From contig CALUFA010000027.1 of the NCBI GenBank assembly GCA_944319795.1, positions 1 to 33,944 of the forward strand: a stretch of DNA of 33,944 bases, read 5' to 3'. The notes below the pieces were generated by a model. That model made no database searches and was not told where the DNA came from. It saw only the letters and a list, made by a program, of their open reading frames with translations. The stretch comes from an uncultured Prevotella sp. Lineage in GTDB: Bacteria; Bacteroidota; Bacteroidia; Bacteroidales; Bacteroidaceae. Shown piece by piece: positions 24,074 through 31,173 of the stretch. The number at the start of each line of letters is the position of its first letter. Position 1 is the first letter of the stretch. The translations under genes and the position numbers were made by a program.

Positions 24074-25255
24074 ATGAAAGAATTAGCATTAAAGTACGGA
24101 TGCAATCCGAACCAGAAGCCTTCGCGCATTTACATGGACGAAGGCGAACTGCCAATAGAAGTGCTCAACGGCCGTCCCGGATACATTAACTTCCTCGACG
24201 CGCTCAACAGCTGGCAGCTCGTGCGCGAGCTTAAGGCCGCCACCGGCCAGCCCTCGGCCGCCAGCTTCAAGCACGTATCGCCGGCCGGAGCCGCCGTCGG
24301 CCTGCCGCTCAGCGACACGTTGAAGAAGATTTACTTCGTCGACGACGTTAAGATAGAGCTTTCGCCCATAGCGTGCGCTTACGCACGCGCACGCGGAGCC
24401 GACCGCATGAGCAGCTACGGCGACTTCGTAGCCCTGAGCGACACCTGCGACGAGGCCACCGCCACGCTCCTCAAGCGCGAAGTGAGCGACGGAGTCATCG
24501 CCCCCGACTACACCCCCGAGGCCCTCGCCATACTTAAGGAGAAGCGCAAGGGCACGTATAACGTCATCAAGATAGACCCTGCGTACACCCCGGCTCCTAT
24601 CGAGCACAAGCAGGTCTACGGCATAACCTTCGAGCAGGGACGCAACGAGGTGCGCCTTGACGACCCCGCACTGTTCGACAACATACCCACGAAGAACAAG
24701 ACGTTCACCGCCGAGGCTAAGCGCGACCTTATCGTCAGCCTCATAACCCTTAAGTACACGCAGAGCAACTCGGTATGCTACGTTAAGGACGGACAGGCCA
24801 TAGGCATAGGCGCCGGCCAGCAGAGCCGCATCCACTGCACGCGCTTAGCCGGCAACAAGGCAGACATCTGGTGGCTGCGCCAGCACCCGAAGGTGATGGG
24901 CCTGCCCTTCGTCGACGGCATACGCCGCGCCGACCGCGACAACACGATCGACGTTTACATCAGCGAGGAGCACGACGACGTGCTGGCCGAAGGCACATGG
25001 CAGAAGTTCTTCAAGGAGAAACCGGAGGTCCTCACGTTGGGGGAAAAGAAAGAATGGATAGCCAAGCTCAGCGGCGTAAGCCTCGGCAGCGACGCCTTCT
25101 TCCCATTCGGCGACAACATAGAGCGCGCCCACAAGAGCGGCGTTGAGTACATAGCCCAGGCCGGCGGCTCGGTGCGCGACGACAACGTGATAGACACTTG
25201 CGACAAGTACGGCATAGCAATGGCCTTCACGGGCGTAAGGCTGTTCCACCACTGA
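24074..25255 (+). CDS. AICAR transformylase (PurH-like, single domain)
   Basis: This enzyme formylates AICAR with 10-formyl-THF, the ninth step of purine synthesis. Its 393 residues begin at LKYGCNPNQKPSRI, the point where the AICARFT domain begins in the usual 510-530-residue bifunctional PurH. Catalytic Lys66-His67 lie in ASFKHVSPAGAAV. Other matches are YTQSNSVCYVKDGQAIG, GAGQQSRIH, SDAFFPFGDNI and QAGGSVRDDNVID, ending GVRLFHH. The IMP cyclohydrolase domain is absent. Bacteroidales are known to carry such stand-alone enzymes. The stop codon is directly followed by element C. Confidence 0.9.
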   Translation: MKELALKYGCNPNQKPSRIYMDEGELPIEVLNGRPGYINFLDALNSWQLVRELKAATGQPSAASFKHVSPAGAAVGLPLSDTLKKIYFVDDVKIELSPIACAYARARGADRMSSYGDFVALSDTCDEATATLLKREVSDGVIAPDYTPEALAILKEKRKGTYNVIKIDPAYTPAPIEHKQVYGITFEQGRNEVRLDDPALFDNIPTKNKTFTAEAKRDLIVSLITLKYTQSNSVCYVKDGQAIGIGAGQQSRIHCTRLAGNKADIWWLRQHPKVMGLPFVDGIRRADRDNTIDVYISEEHDDVLAEGTWQKFFKEKPEVLTLGEKKEWIAKLSGVSLGSDAFFPFGDNIERAHKSGVEYIAQAGGSVRDDNVIDTCDKYGIAMAFTGVRLFHH

Positions 25256-25378
25256 TTTAAAGGTAAAAGGGTAAAAAAGTAAAAAGGTAAAATCCAATCT
25301 TGGAATTATCGCATTGCTTTTTTACCCTTATACCTCTGTTTTTTTACCGTTTTACCGTTTTTCTTTTTTACCTTTACA
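25256..25378. repeat. Purine-word palindrome, element C (GGTAAAA)
   Basis: The purine arm (25256-25292) is a string of GGTAAAA, GGGTAAAA and AAGTAAAA words starting right after the purH-like stop codon (25253-25255). The pyrimidine arm (25318-25378) uses TTTTACC words and ends 3 nt before the next gene's GTG start. The loop holds TCCAA-TC-TTGGA (25293-25304). Confidence 0.85.
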
Positions 25379-25381
25379 AAA

Positions 25382-25576
25382 GTGTCAGACATCGACGACA
25401 TAATAGCAGGCGGCGGAATAGTGTTCCGCCCGGCTAAGAATAAGGACGGCAACGACTCCGGCAAGGTTAAGACCAAGGCCAAGAAGAAGCAGTATATCAC
25501 CGGGGCGCACGGCAGCGGGTCGGCCCGCCAGAAGGCGAAATACCGCCAGCAGCGCGCAAACAGGCACAAGAAATAA
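25382..25576 (+). CDS. Small basic protein of unknown function
   Basis: This 64-residue protein starts with GTG. The acidic N-terminus (SDIDDIIAGGG) is followed by a strongly basic, probably unfolded part (KTKAKKKQYITGAHGSGSARQKAKYRQQRANRHKK). It may bind nucleic acid or the ribosome (inference from charge only). Codons match the neighbouring genes and a 26-bp-stem terminator begins in its last codons, both supporting a real gene. No promoter was found, so it may be read from the purH-like gene through element C. Confidence 0.65.
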   Translation: MSDIDDIIAGGGIVFRPAKNKDGNDSGKVKTKAKKKQYITGAHGSGSARQKAKYRQQRANRHKK

Positions 25577-25624
25577 AGACGGAATGCCAATGAGAAGATG
25601 GCATTCCGTCTTTATTTCTTGTGC
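25564..25624. terminator. Bidirectional terminator with 26-bp perfect stem
   Basis: The arms 25564-25589 and 25599-25624 are exact reverse complements around a 9-nt loop. The left arm includes the last codons and stop (25574-25576) of the small basic protein gene, and the right arm ends 16 nt from the stop of the convergent lipoprotein gene. Confidence 0.9.
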
Positions 25625-25639
25625 GATTGTGTTTCCTTT

Positions 25640-26011
25640 TTACTTTATTCTCTTCATCTTCATCTTGAATTCACCCAAGTTGACGGTCATCGAATTGCCG
25701 CTGATGCTTGCTACGCAGTCAACACCGTCATACGTGAATCTGGCCATGCCCGTCTCCTCGTCGTATGTAAACGTATGTGTTGATTCCCCTTCATACCCGT
25801 TGCCCGATACTGCTACACTTATCGTCGTGGCCGATTCAATGGTTACTTCGATGTTGTAGCCCTCAGGGTCAGTGCCGCTCCATACGCTTCCTACCAAGTC
25901 GACGAGCGTTGGTATCGAACTGTTTTCATCGTCGTCGTCCGAGCATGCGGTTAAGTTTAAACACAAGATTACGGCCAGCAGAGCCATTCCAAAATACCTT
26001 AATGTTTTCAT
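25640..26011 (-). CDS. Small lipoprotein of unknown function
   Basis: This 123-residue protein has a lipoprotein signal peptide (LNLTAC, Cys23) followed by an acidic run SDDDDENSS, the surface-export type. The mature part is a small beta domain (LVGSVWSGTDPEGYNIEVTI, ISVAVSGNGY, THTFTYDEETGMARFTY, ISGNSMTVNLGEFKMKMK) resembling lipocalin-like or META-like lipoproteins that begin with an xGxW motif. Function unknown. It follows the small ORF at 26025 by 13 nt and probably shares its promoter. Confidence 0.8.
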   Translation of the reverse strand: MKTLRYFGMALLAVILCLNLTACSDDDDENSSIPTLVDLVGSVWSGTDPEGYNIEVTIESATTISVAVSGNGYEGESTHTFTYDEETGMARFTYDGVDCVASISGNSMTVNLGEFKMKMKRIK

Positions 26012-26024
26012 TTTGTTTGTTGTT

Positions 26025-26237
26025 TTAAATTAATAATATTGATTGATAAGAATATCCATTGTTAAATGCATATACAAAAATGGTGCGGGATGCGTTGTTT
26101 ACCATTACTGTGTTGAGGCTCTGGACTGCCCACCATAATGTAATAATAAACAAAACCCACACCAAGAAGTATATAGACCGCCAACACTTGTCGTGGAATA
26201 TATAACTTGGATGTGGGCGTTCTTGCTTATAATCCAT
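26025..26237 (-). CDS. Small membrane ORF, possible CD225-like remnant
   Basis: This 70-residue frame has one hydrophobic stretch (IYFLVWVLFIITLWWAV). The start MDYKQERPHPSY and the part VNNASRTIFVYAFNNGYS faintly recall CD225/dispanin-type small membrane proteins, which have a Pro-rich start, a membrane segment and a VxxASKVxxLYxxGxY motif. Similarity is weak, and the middle and end do not fit, so it may be a decayed copy or unrelated. A good minus-strand promoter 100 nt upstream supports transcription. The lipoprotein gene at 25640 follows by 13 nt. Confidence 0.4.
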   Translation of the reverse strand: MDYKQERPHPSYIFHDKCWRSIYFLVWVLFIITLWWAVQSLNTVMVNNASRTIFVYAFNNGYSYQSILLI

Positions 26238-26339
26238 TATGGTAGAATTGTCCAGATTCCAACACAGGATATTTCAAGCCTGACGCCCGTCTTCGTATGT
26301 CCTTCCGCCTAAAGGCACTCCTTTAATGCGGAATTGCGA

Positions 26340-26371
26340 CAAAGGTACGTAAAAATATTTACAATGCCAAA
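26340..26371 (-). promoter_or_regulatory. Promoter of small ORF and lipoprotein
   Basis: On the minus strand TTTG (26368-26371) is 20 nt from TACCTTTG (26340-26347). The leader to the ATG at 26237 is about 95 nt. Confidence 0.75.
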
Positions 26372-26414
26372 TGCGTGGTGCTTTTTTTGAAGAAAGTATG
26401 TAATCTTGTGTTTT

Positions 26415-26505
26415 CTGAAAGGTAACCTTTTGGCTTTCAATATGCCGCCTTTTGACGCCTCGTTTGCCGTCTTTTGCAGCGTAAAAGGTGGCCTTTTGCA
26501 AGGCT
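26415..26505. repeat. AAAAGG palindrome family, copy 3
   Basis: Units visible are GAAAGGTAACCTTTTGG (26417-26433), ATGCCGCCTTTTGA, TTGCCGTCTTTTGCA and GTAAAAGGTGGCCTTTTGCA (about 26481-26500). Pairing is less perfect than in copies 1 and 2. Confidence 0.65.
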
Positions 26506-26652
26506 GTTCGCAAATTGTTGATTGTCAATACGTTGCGACTGCCGGTAACGCCGATGTCTCCCATGCGTTTTTCGGGCGTATTCCGAAACGCAAAGTTACG
26601 TTATTTCCCGATAAAAAGCAAGTGCGTTAGGGCGTATTTCGTTAAAAATTAG

Positions 26653-26660
26653 TACCTTTG
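26653..26660 (+). promoter_or_regulatory. -7 promoter element of MATE gene
   Basis: TACCTTTG fits TAnnTTTG, 81 nt before ATG 26742. No clear -33 TTTG. Confidence 0.6.
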
Positions 26661-26741
26661 CATGGTTGTTCGCAACTGTTGGCCATGTAAATCAAACAAA
26701 TAAGGAAGAACCTTTTCTTGCTGAAACGAAAACAAAAGGAG

Positions 26742-28073
26742 ATGCGCAACAGGGATAATTATACTTTCTTGACGACGGCGCCGGTTCACAACGTCATTCT
26801 TACGATGGCCGTTCCGACCATCATAAGCATGCTCGTAACGAGCGTGTACAACATCGTTACGACCTTCTACGTGGGCCGCATCAGCACGCAGGCTACGGCC
26901 GCCGTGGGCATAGCGTTCTCCGTGATGTCGATAATACAGGCCGTAGGCTTCACCTTCGGGCAAGGCTCGGGCAACTACATATCGCGCGAGTTAGGCGCGC
27001 AGCGCCACGACAACGCTTCGCGCATGGCCTCTACGGGCTTCTTCTGCGCCGTTGCCGCAGGGCTTGTCATTACCGTCGCGGGCCTGTTTTTCCTGCGCCC
27101 TTTGGCCCTGCTGCTCGGCTCTACGCCTACGATATTGCCCGACGCCGAGCGCTACTTGGCGTTCATCTTCATGGGCGCGCCGTTCATGTGCGGCGCCCTC
27201 TGCCTTAACAACCAGATGCGCTTTCAGGGCAACGCCGCCTATGCCATGTTCGGAATCATCACCGGTGCGGTTATCAACGTGTTCCTTGCGCCCCTGCTGA
27301 TCTTCGTTTTCGGCATGGGCATAACAGGTGCCGGCTTGTCGACGCTTGTCGGCCAGGCGTGCAGTTTGTTCGTGCTGGTATGGATGACGCACAAGGGCGG
27401 CACCATACGGATACATTTCTGCAACTTCACTACGCGCCCCGCTTACTTCAGGGAGATACTCGCCGGGGGCACGCCCTCATTCACGCGCCAGGGCATGGCG
27501 AGCGTGGGCGTGGCCATGCTCAACGTGGCCGCCGGGGCGTTCGGCGACGCCGCGATAGCCGCAATGTCGATAGTCGGGCGCGTAACGTTCGTAATCTTCG
27601 CCGCCGTAATCGGCCTCGGCCAGGGCTTCCAGCCGCTGTGCGGCTTCTGTTACGGCGCTGATTTATATGCAAGGGTGCGCGAGGGATATTGGTTCATCGT
27701 GCGCGTCGGCACGGCGTTCCTCGTCGTCTGCGGCGTGCTCGGCTTCCTGTTCTCGTCGGAGTGCATAGCCCTGTTCCGCCACGACCCGGCCGTAATCGGA
27801 ATAGGGCGTGTGGCCCTGCGGTGGCAGTTGGTCACGCTGCCGCTCGGGGCGGTGGTGATGTACACCAACATGATGATGCAGACGATACGCAAGCCGTGGC
27901 AGGCCAACGTGCTTGCCGCCTCGCGCAACGGCCTGTTCTTCATCCCCCTGATAATCATCCTGCCCCGTTATTTCGGCCTGCTCGGCGTCGAGATGTGCCA
28001 GGCTTGGGCCGACTTCCTCTCCTTCCTGCTCGCCGTGCCGATAGCGGTGAACGGGTTTAGGGCGCTGAGGTAA
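26742..28073 (+). CDS. MATE-family multidrug/toxin exporter
   Basis: This 443-residue inner-membrane antiporter has twelve predicted membrane segments in two similar halves. The N-terminal half shows NVILTMAVPTIISMLVTSVYNIVTTFYVG, a MATE signature with the conserved Pro, and QGSGNYISRELGA. The second half starts near PAYFREILAGGTPSFTRQG and contains IGLGQGFQPLCGFCYGA. It exports cations or drugs in exchange for protons or sodium; substrate unknown. ATG 26742 is preferred over TTG 26718, as AAAGGAG precedes it, one of the few clear ribosome sites here. Element D follows the stop codon directly. Confidence 0.93.
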   Translation: MRNRDNYTFLTTAPVHNVILTMAVPTIISMLVTSVYNIVTTFYVGRISTQATAAVGIAFSVMSIIQAVGFTFGQGSGNYISRELGAQRHDNASRMASTGFFCAVAAGLVITVAGLFFLRPLALLLGSTPTILPDAERYLAFIFMGAPFMCGALCLNNQMRFQGNAAYAMFGIITGAVINVFLAPLLIFVFGMGITGAGLSTLVGQACSLFVLVWMTHKGGTIRIHFCNFTTRPAYFREILAGGTPSFTRQGMASVGVAMLNVAAGAFGDAAIAAMSIVGRVTFVIFAAVIGLGQGFQPLCGFCYGADLYARVREGYWFIVRVGTAFLVVCGVLGFLFSSECIALFRHDPAVIGIGRVALRWQLVTLPLGAVVMYTNMMMQTIRKPWQANVLAASRNGLFFIPLIIILPRYFGLLGVEMCQAWADFLSFLLAVPIAVNGFRALR

Positions 28074-28260
28074 GTGAAAAACTAAAAGTGAAAAGCGAAG
28101 AATCCGTATGCCTTAGTTATTTAAAGCATACGGATTCTTCACTTTTCGTTCTTCACTCTTCACTTAAAGAGCATACGGATTCTTCACTCTTCGTTCTTCA
28201 CTCTTCACTTAAAGAGCATACGGATTCTTCACTCTTCGTTCTTCACTCTTCACTTGAACG
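28074..28260. repeat. Purine-word palindrome, element D (GTGAAGA) with triple 45-bp repeat
   Basis: A purine arm (28074-28111) starts right after the MATE stop codon. It is followed by three tandem 45-bp copies of the pyrimidine arm (28126-28170, 28171-28215, 28216-28260), each starting GCATACGGATTCTTC. Copies 2 and 3 are almost the same; copy 1 differs by one base in the CACTCTTCG region. The first 40 bp of copy 3 recur exactly at 29030-29069. Confidence 0.9.
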
Positions 28261-28265
28261 TTTGT

Positions 28266-28631
28266 TCACACGCCTAATACGACGTTGGCGTCGATATTCA
28301 GTGTCTTGCTGATTTTGCGTGCCACGTTAAGCGTAGGTTCGCTCCTTCCTGTGAGATAATCGCTTATCCGTGACGGGCTTACGCCGAGAAGCTCAGACAG
28401 TTTGGTCTGGTTCAGTCCCATTTCATACATCCTTAACTTTATTGTGTCCACCAAAGTTGGTTGTTTTATTTGGTAATGCTCGTCCTCGTATTCGGATGCA
28501 AGGCTCGTCAACAAGTCGAGTTCTACCGAGTTCTTGTCGTCTAACGGCGTATTCTCGTCAACAAGCGGCAACAGTTCTTCTATCCGTTCCATTGCAGCCT
28601 TGTAAGCTGTTTCGTCCTTAATCTTTGTCAT
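28266..28631 (-). CDS. higA: HigA-type antitoxin (XRE helix-turn-helix)
   Basis: This 121-residue protein has an N-terminal helical part (about 1-60) for toxin binding or dimerising, followed by an XRE DNA-binding domain (about 62-118, LNQTKLSELLGVSPSRISDYLTGR). It neutralises HigB and represses its own operon in this family. It is encoded 5 nt after higB, the usual toxin-first order of hig loci. The C-terminal position of the HTH matches E. coli HigA. A 7-bp inverted repeat upstream of higB is a candidate operator. Confidence 0.92.
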   Translation of the reverse strand: MTKIKDETAYKAAMERIEELLPLVDENTPLDDKNSVELDLLTSLASEYEDEHYQIKQPTLVDTIKLRMYEMGLNQTKLSELLGVSPSRISDYLTGRSEPTLNVARKISKTLNIDANVVLGV

Positions 28632-28636
28632 TCTGC

Positions 28637-28930
28637 TTATATGTTTTTAGCGTCTATCCGGTCATACTCGGCGTGTGTGCCGATAAAACGTATTAAGACG
28701 GTTTTAATTGTGAATTTCACTACAACGATAAGTCTGTGGTTGTTGCCTCTTATGTTGAATACATAATGCTGGTTGCCAATGCTGTCGACACTGTTGAACA
28801 TTTGTTTCATTTCTGCGAAACAGTTCCATTCAGCCTTTCTTACCTTTTGGAACCACTCTTCGAGGGCGGTTTTAGCGTCTTGGTGTATTGTGTAGTATTC
28901 GATTATTTTGCTTCTCGCTATTACTCTCAT
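28637..28930 (-). CDS. higB: HigB-type mRNA endonuclease toxin
   Basis: This 97-residue protein belongs to the RelE-like HigB family, ribosome-associated endonucleases that cut translated mRNA. Family signs are the small basic length, VRKAEWNCFAEMKQMF, the core strand HYVFNIRGNNHRLIVVV and the end GTHAEYDRIDA. It is toxin-first with higA 5 nt downstream. The pair lies between two copies of a 40-bp repeat, with convergent genes MATE and xylE on either side, which suggests insertion as a unit (inference). The locus is more AT-rich than its neighbours. Confidence 0.92.
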   Translation of the reverse strand: MRVIARSKIIEYYTIHQDAKTALEEWFQKVRKAEWNCFAEMKQMFNSVDSIGNQHYVFNIRGNNHRLIVVVKFTIKTVLIRFIGTHAEYDRIDAKNI

Positions 28931-28942
28931 TATTTACGTTTG

Positions 28943-28976
28943 CAAAGATAAACATATTATTTTGGAATGCAAAATA
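28943..28976 (-). promoter_or_regulatory. higBA promoter with inverted repeat
   Basis: TATCTTTG (minus, 28943-28950) and TTTG (minus, 28970-28973) are 19 nt apart. TATTTTG-GAATG-CAAAATA (28958-28976) is a 7-bp inverted repeat overlapping the -33 element, a plausible HigA operator. Confidence 0.65.
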
Positions 28977-29000
28977 TTTTATTGCAATTTAAAATATAAC

Positions 29001-29072
29001 AGCAAAAAGTGAAGAATCCGTGTTAAAACGCATACGGATTCTTCACTCTTCGTTCTTCACTCTTCACTTAAA
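29001..29072. repeat. Purine-word palindrome, element D' beside xylE
   Basis: A short purine arm (about 29003-29020, AAAAAGTGAAGAATCCG) and a long pyrimidine arm (29030-29072) that touches the xylE stop codon (29073-29075). 29030-29069 is identical, 40 of 40, to 28216-28255. Confidence 0.9.
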
Positions 29073-30542
29073 TCATTCTTTCTTCCAGAGCTTCGTCATG
29101 TCCTCGAGCGTCTTACCCTTGGTCTCGGGCACAAGCCTCCATACGAATACGGCGGCCAAAACGCAGATTGCGCCGTAGAGGGCGTAGGTGAACCAGTGGC
29201 CGAAGTCGGGGTCGGAGGCCGTCTGCATGTTGAACATGGGCACGAAGGTGGCGCTCACTATCCAGTTGAAAATCCATTGGAAGGCCACGGCTATGGCCAC
29301 GGCGGCGCCGCGGATGGTGTTGGGGAATATCTCGGAGATGAGCACCCAGCATATCGGTCCCCACGACATCATGAACGAGGCGCTGTAAACCATGATGCTT
29401 ATCATCGTTACAAGCTCGAGCCCGGCGTGGCCGAAAGTGAGGGCTACGCCGAACGCTCCGACGGCCATGCCTATCGAGCCGGTGATGAGCAGGGGCTTGC
29501 GTCCCCACTTCTCGACGGTCAGTATGGCAACGAGCGTGAACAGGATGTTGACCACGCCCATGATTATAGTCTGCATCATGGGGTTCTGCATGCCCATGTC
29601 GCCGAAGATGCGCGGGGCGTAGTAGAGCACGGCGTTGATACCGACGGCCTGCTGGAACACGCTGAGCATGATGCCGACGAAGATTACCAGTACGCCGTAG
29701 GTGAACACGCGCTCGGTCTTCTCGGTGATGGTGTTCTTTATCTCGTCGAGGATGTTGCGGCCTTCGGCCTCGCCGTTTATCTTGGCGAGCACGGCGAGGG
29801 CCTTAGAGTCCTGCCCGGCCATTACGAGATAGCGCGGGGTTTCGGGCACGAAGCATATCAGTATGGCGAACAGTCCGGCCGGAACGGCCTCGCTGCCGAA
29901 CATGTAGCGCCAGCCCGTCGATATGGTCCACGGGTCGCTGCCGGGCGCAACGGCGTTGACGCCCTGGCCGATCGACTCGATTACGGGGTTGGTGTGGTCG
30001 CCGAGGATGAGGAAGTTGACCATGTAGACTACCAACTGGCCGAAGATGATTGCGAACTGGTTCCACGACACGAGGGTGCCTCGGATGTTCGACGGGGCCA
30101 CCTCTGCGATGTACATCGGGCAGATGGCCGACGCTAAGCCTACGCCCACGCCGCCTATCACGCGGTAGATGTTGAAGGCGATGAGCAGCGGATAGTTGGC
30201 CACGCCGTGTTCGAAGAAGAGGAACTCGGGCTCCATCGAGCCTAATGCCGAGATGAAAAACATGATGCCGGCGAAGATCAGCGACTTCTTGCGGCCCCAG
30301 TTCGAGGCCATGTAGCCGGAGACGGCGCTGCCGATGATGCATCCGATTAGGGCGCTGGCGCACGTAAAGCCGTGCCAAGCGTCGGTGTAGGTGAAGTCTT
30401 GCGCCCCGATGAAGAACGCCTGAAGGCCCTTCTCGGCCCCTGAGATTACGGCGGTGTCATACCCGAAGAGCAGTCCGCCCAGCACGGCAACAAGCACTAT
30501 TGAGAACAGGTAAGCCTTGCTGCCCGATTGGTTTTGGTTCAT
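29073..30542 (-). CDS. xylE: XylE-type sugar:proton symporter (MFS)
   Basis: This 489-residue inner-membrane protein has twelve predicted segments. It is a sugar porter of the major facilitator superfamily, close to D-xylose symporter XylE: GGLLFGYDTAVISGAEKGL near the start, SNWGRKKSL between segments 2 and 3, VPETPRYLV before the central loop, QQAVGINAVLYYAPRIF in segment 7 and VPETKGKTLEDM at the end. Substrate could be xylose, glucose or another hexose, as no sugar catabolic gene lies nearby. Its stop codon borders element D'. The upstream spacer is AT-rich, without a clear -7 match. Confidence 0.9.
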   Translation of the reverse strand: MNQNQSGSKAYLFSIVLVAVLGGLLFGYDTAVISGAEKGLQAFFIGAQDFTYTDAWHGFTCASALIGCIIGSAVSGYMASNWGRKKSLIFAGIMFFISALGSMEPEFLFFEHGVANYPLLIAFNIYRVIGGVGVGLASAICPMYIAEVAPSNIRGTLVSWNQFAIIFGQLVVYMVNFLILGDHTNPVIESIGQGVNAVAPGSDPWTISTGWRYMFGSEAVPAGLFAILICFVPETPRYLVMAGQDSKALAVLAKINGEAEGRNILDEIKNTITEKTERVFTYGVLVIFVGIMLSVFQQAVGINAVLYYAPRIFGDMGMQNPMMQTIIMGVVNILFTLVAILTVEKWGRKPLLITGSIGMAVGAFGVALTFGHAGLELVTMISIMVYSASFMMSWGPICWVLISEIFPNTIRGAAVAIAVAFQWIFNWIVSATFVPMFNMQTASDPDFGHWFTYALYGAICVLAAVFVWRLVPETKGKTLEDMTKLWKKE

Positions 30543-31173
30543 GATTATTGTTTTTAAATGTTTAATTTGTTTTAGTCGTTATTATTGTATAACCGTGTTT
30601 GTCTCAAAATATTGTGCTTTGTGTCATTTTTTTAAGTTTTTGTCATTGTGATATGAATATCGTGTATTTGCTTTCTTATCGGCGTTAGGTAAGCCTCCGT
30701 GTTGCCGTTGTTTTGAAAATTAAACGCAATGGGACGGAAAAACGTCGTTTTTCGTGTGCAAACATAAATGCGTATGTGTTAGGATGTTACGCTGTTTGCC
30801 GGTTTTTTGTGCATTGCCGGGTGGCTCTTGCCATTGCAAAAGGCCACCTTTCACATTGTAAAAGGCGGCCTTTTGCGTTGCCGTTTACGGCCTATCGCAT
30901 GCCGACGGACGGCCTTTTATTCCGCCGAATGACATGTGCGTACGCTGTCCTTGTGATTATTCGCACGATAAATCATAGTTTTTCCTATTGTATTCCGCTG
31001 TTTTTGCCGTTCCGGCTTTTCTTTTCCGACATGGAAAACAGACAAGCTCCGTTTGACAAAATGTAGCATGTTATGCCGTTTCTGCTTACGGTTGTGCTAA
31101 TAAGGCGCGTTGGCATAATGGGGGATTTCAGGACTTTTTACCGTGTTATTGTAGCTTGTTTAGAAGAGACTTG
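30543..31173. other. 631-bp spacer without supported genes
   Basis: The part nearest xylE is AT-rich, as expected for its promoter and leader, but no TAnnTTTG match was found on the minus strand. A 17-bp palindrome GAAAAACGTCGTTTTTC lies at 30737-30753, and the AAAAGG palindrome copy 4 at 30836-30876. Nothing recognisable was seen from 30930 to 31173. Confidence 0.6.
30836..30876. repeat. AAAAGG palindrome family, copy 4
   Basis: GCAAAAGGCC (30836-30845) pairs with GGCCTTTTGC (30867-30876). After one mismatch the stem continues with CCTTT against AAAGG. Confidence 0.8.

Larger units (their letters stand above)
26238..26741. other. Divergent spacer with AAAAGG palindromes
   Basis: This 504-bp gene-poor region holds the leftward promoter at 26340-26371, palindromes of the AAAAGG family at 26415-26505, and the rightward promoter at 26653-26660. 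No protein gene is supported; open frames run across the repeats. Confidence 0.65.

Noticed and set aside
26274-26564. 96-codon minus-strand frame
   Set aside because: It runs across a promoter and the AAAAGG palindromes and has no family-like sequence.
28126-28260. CRISPR array considered for the 45-bp repeats
   Set aside because: Units are directly joined, without spacers, and no cas genes are present. The octamer array at 31739-31890 was rejected for the same reason.
28088-28312. 74-codon frame with repeated 15-residue unit
   Set aside because: It is only a translation of the 45-bp tandem repeat of element D, a multiple of three; no start signal.
29196-30137. 313-codon open frame on the plus strand
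   Set aside because: Antisense to xylE; His/Gly/Ala-rich nonsense sequence, no promoter.
30713-31066. 117-codon plus-strand frame
   Set aside because: It includes the copy 4 palindrome and has codon use unlike the neighbours.
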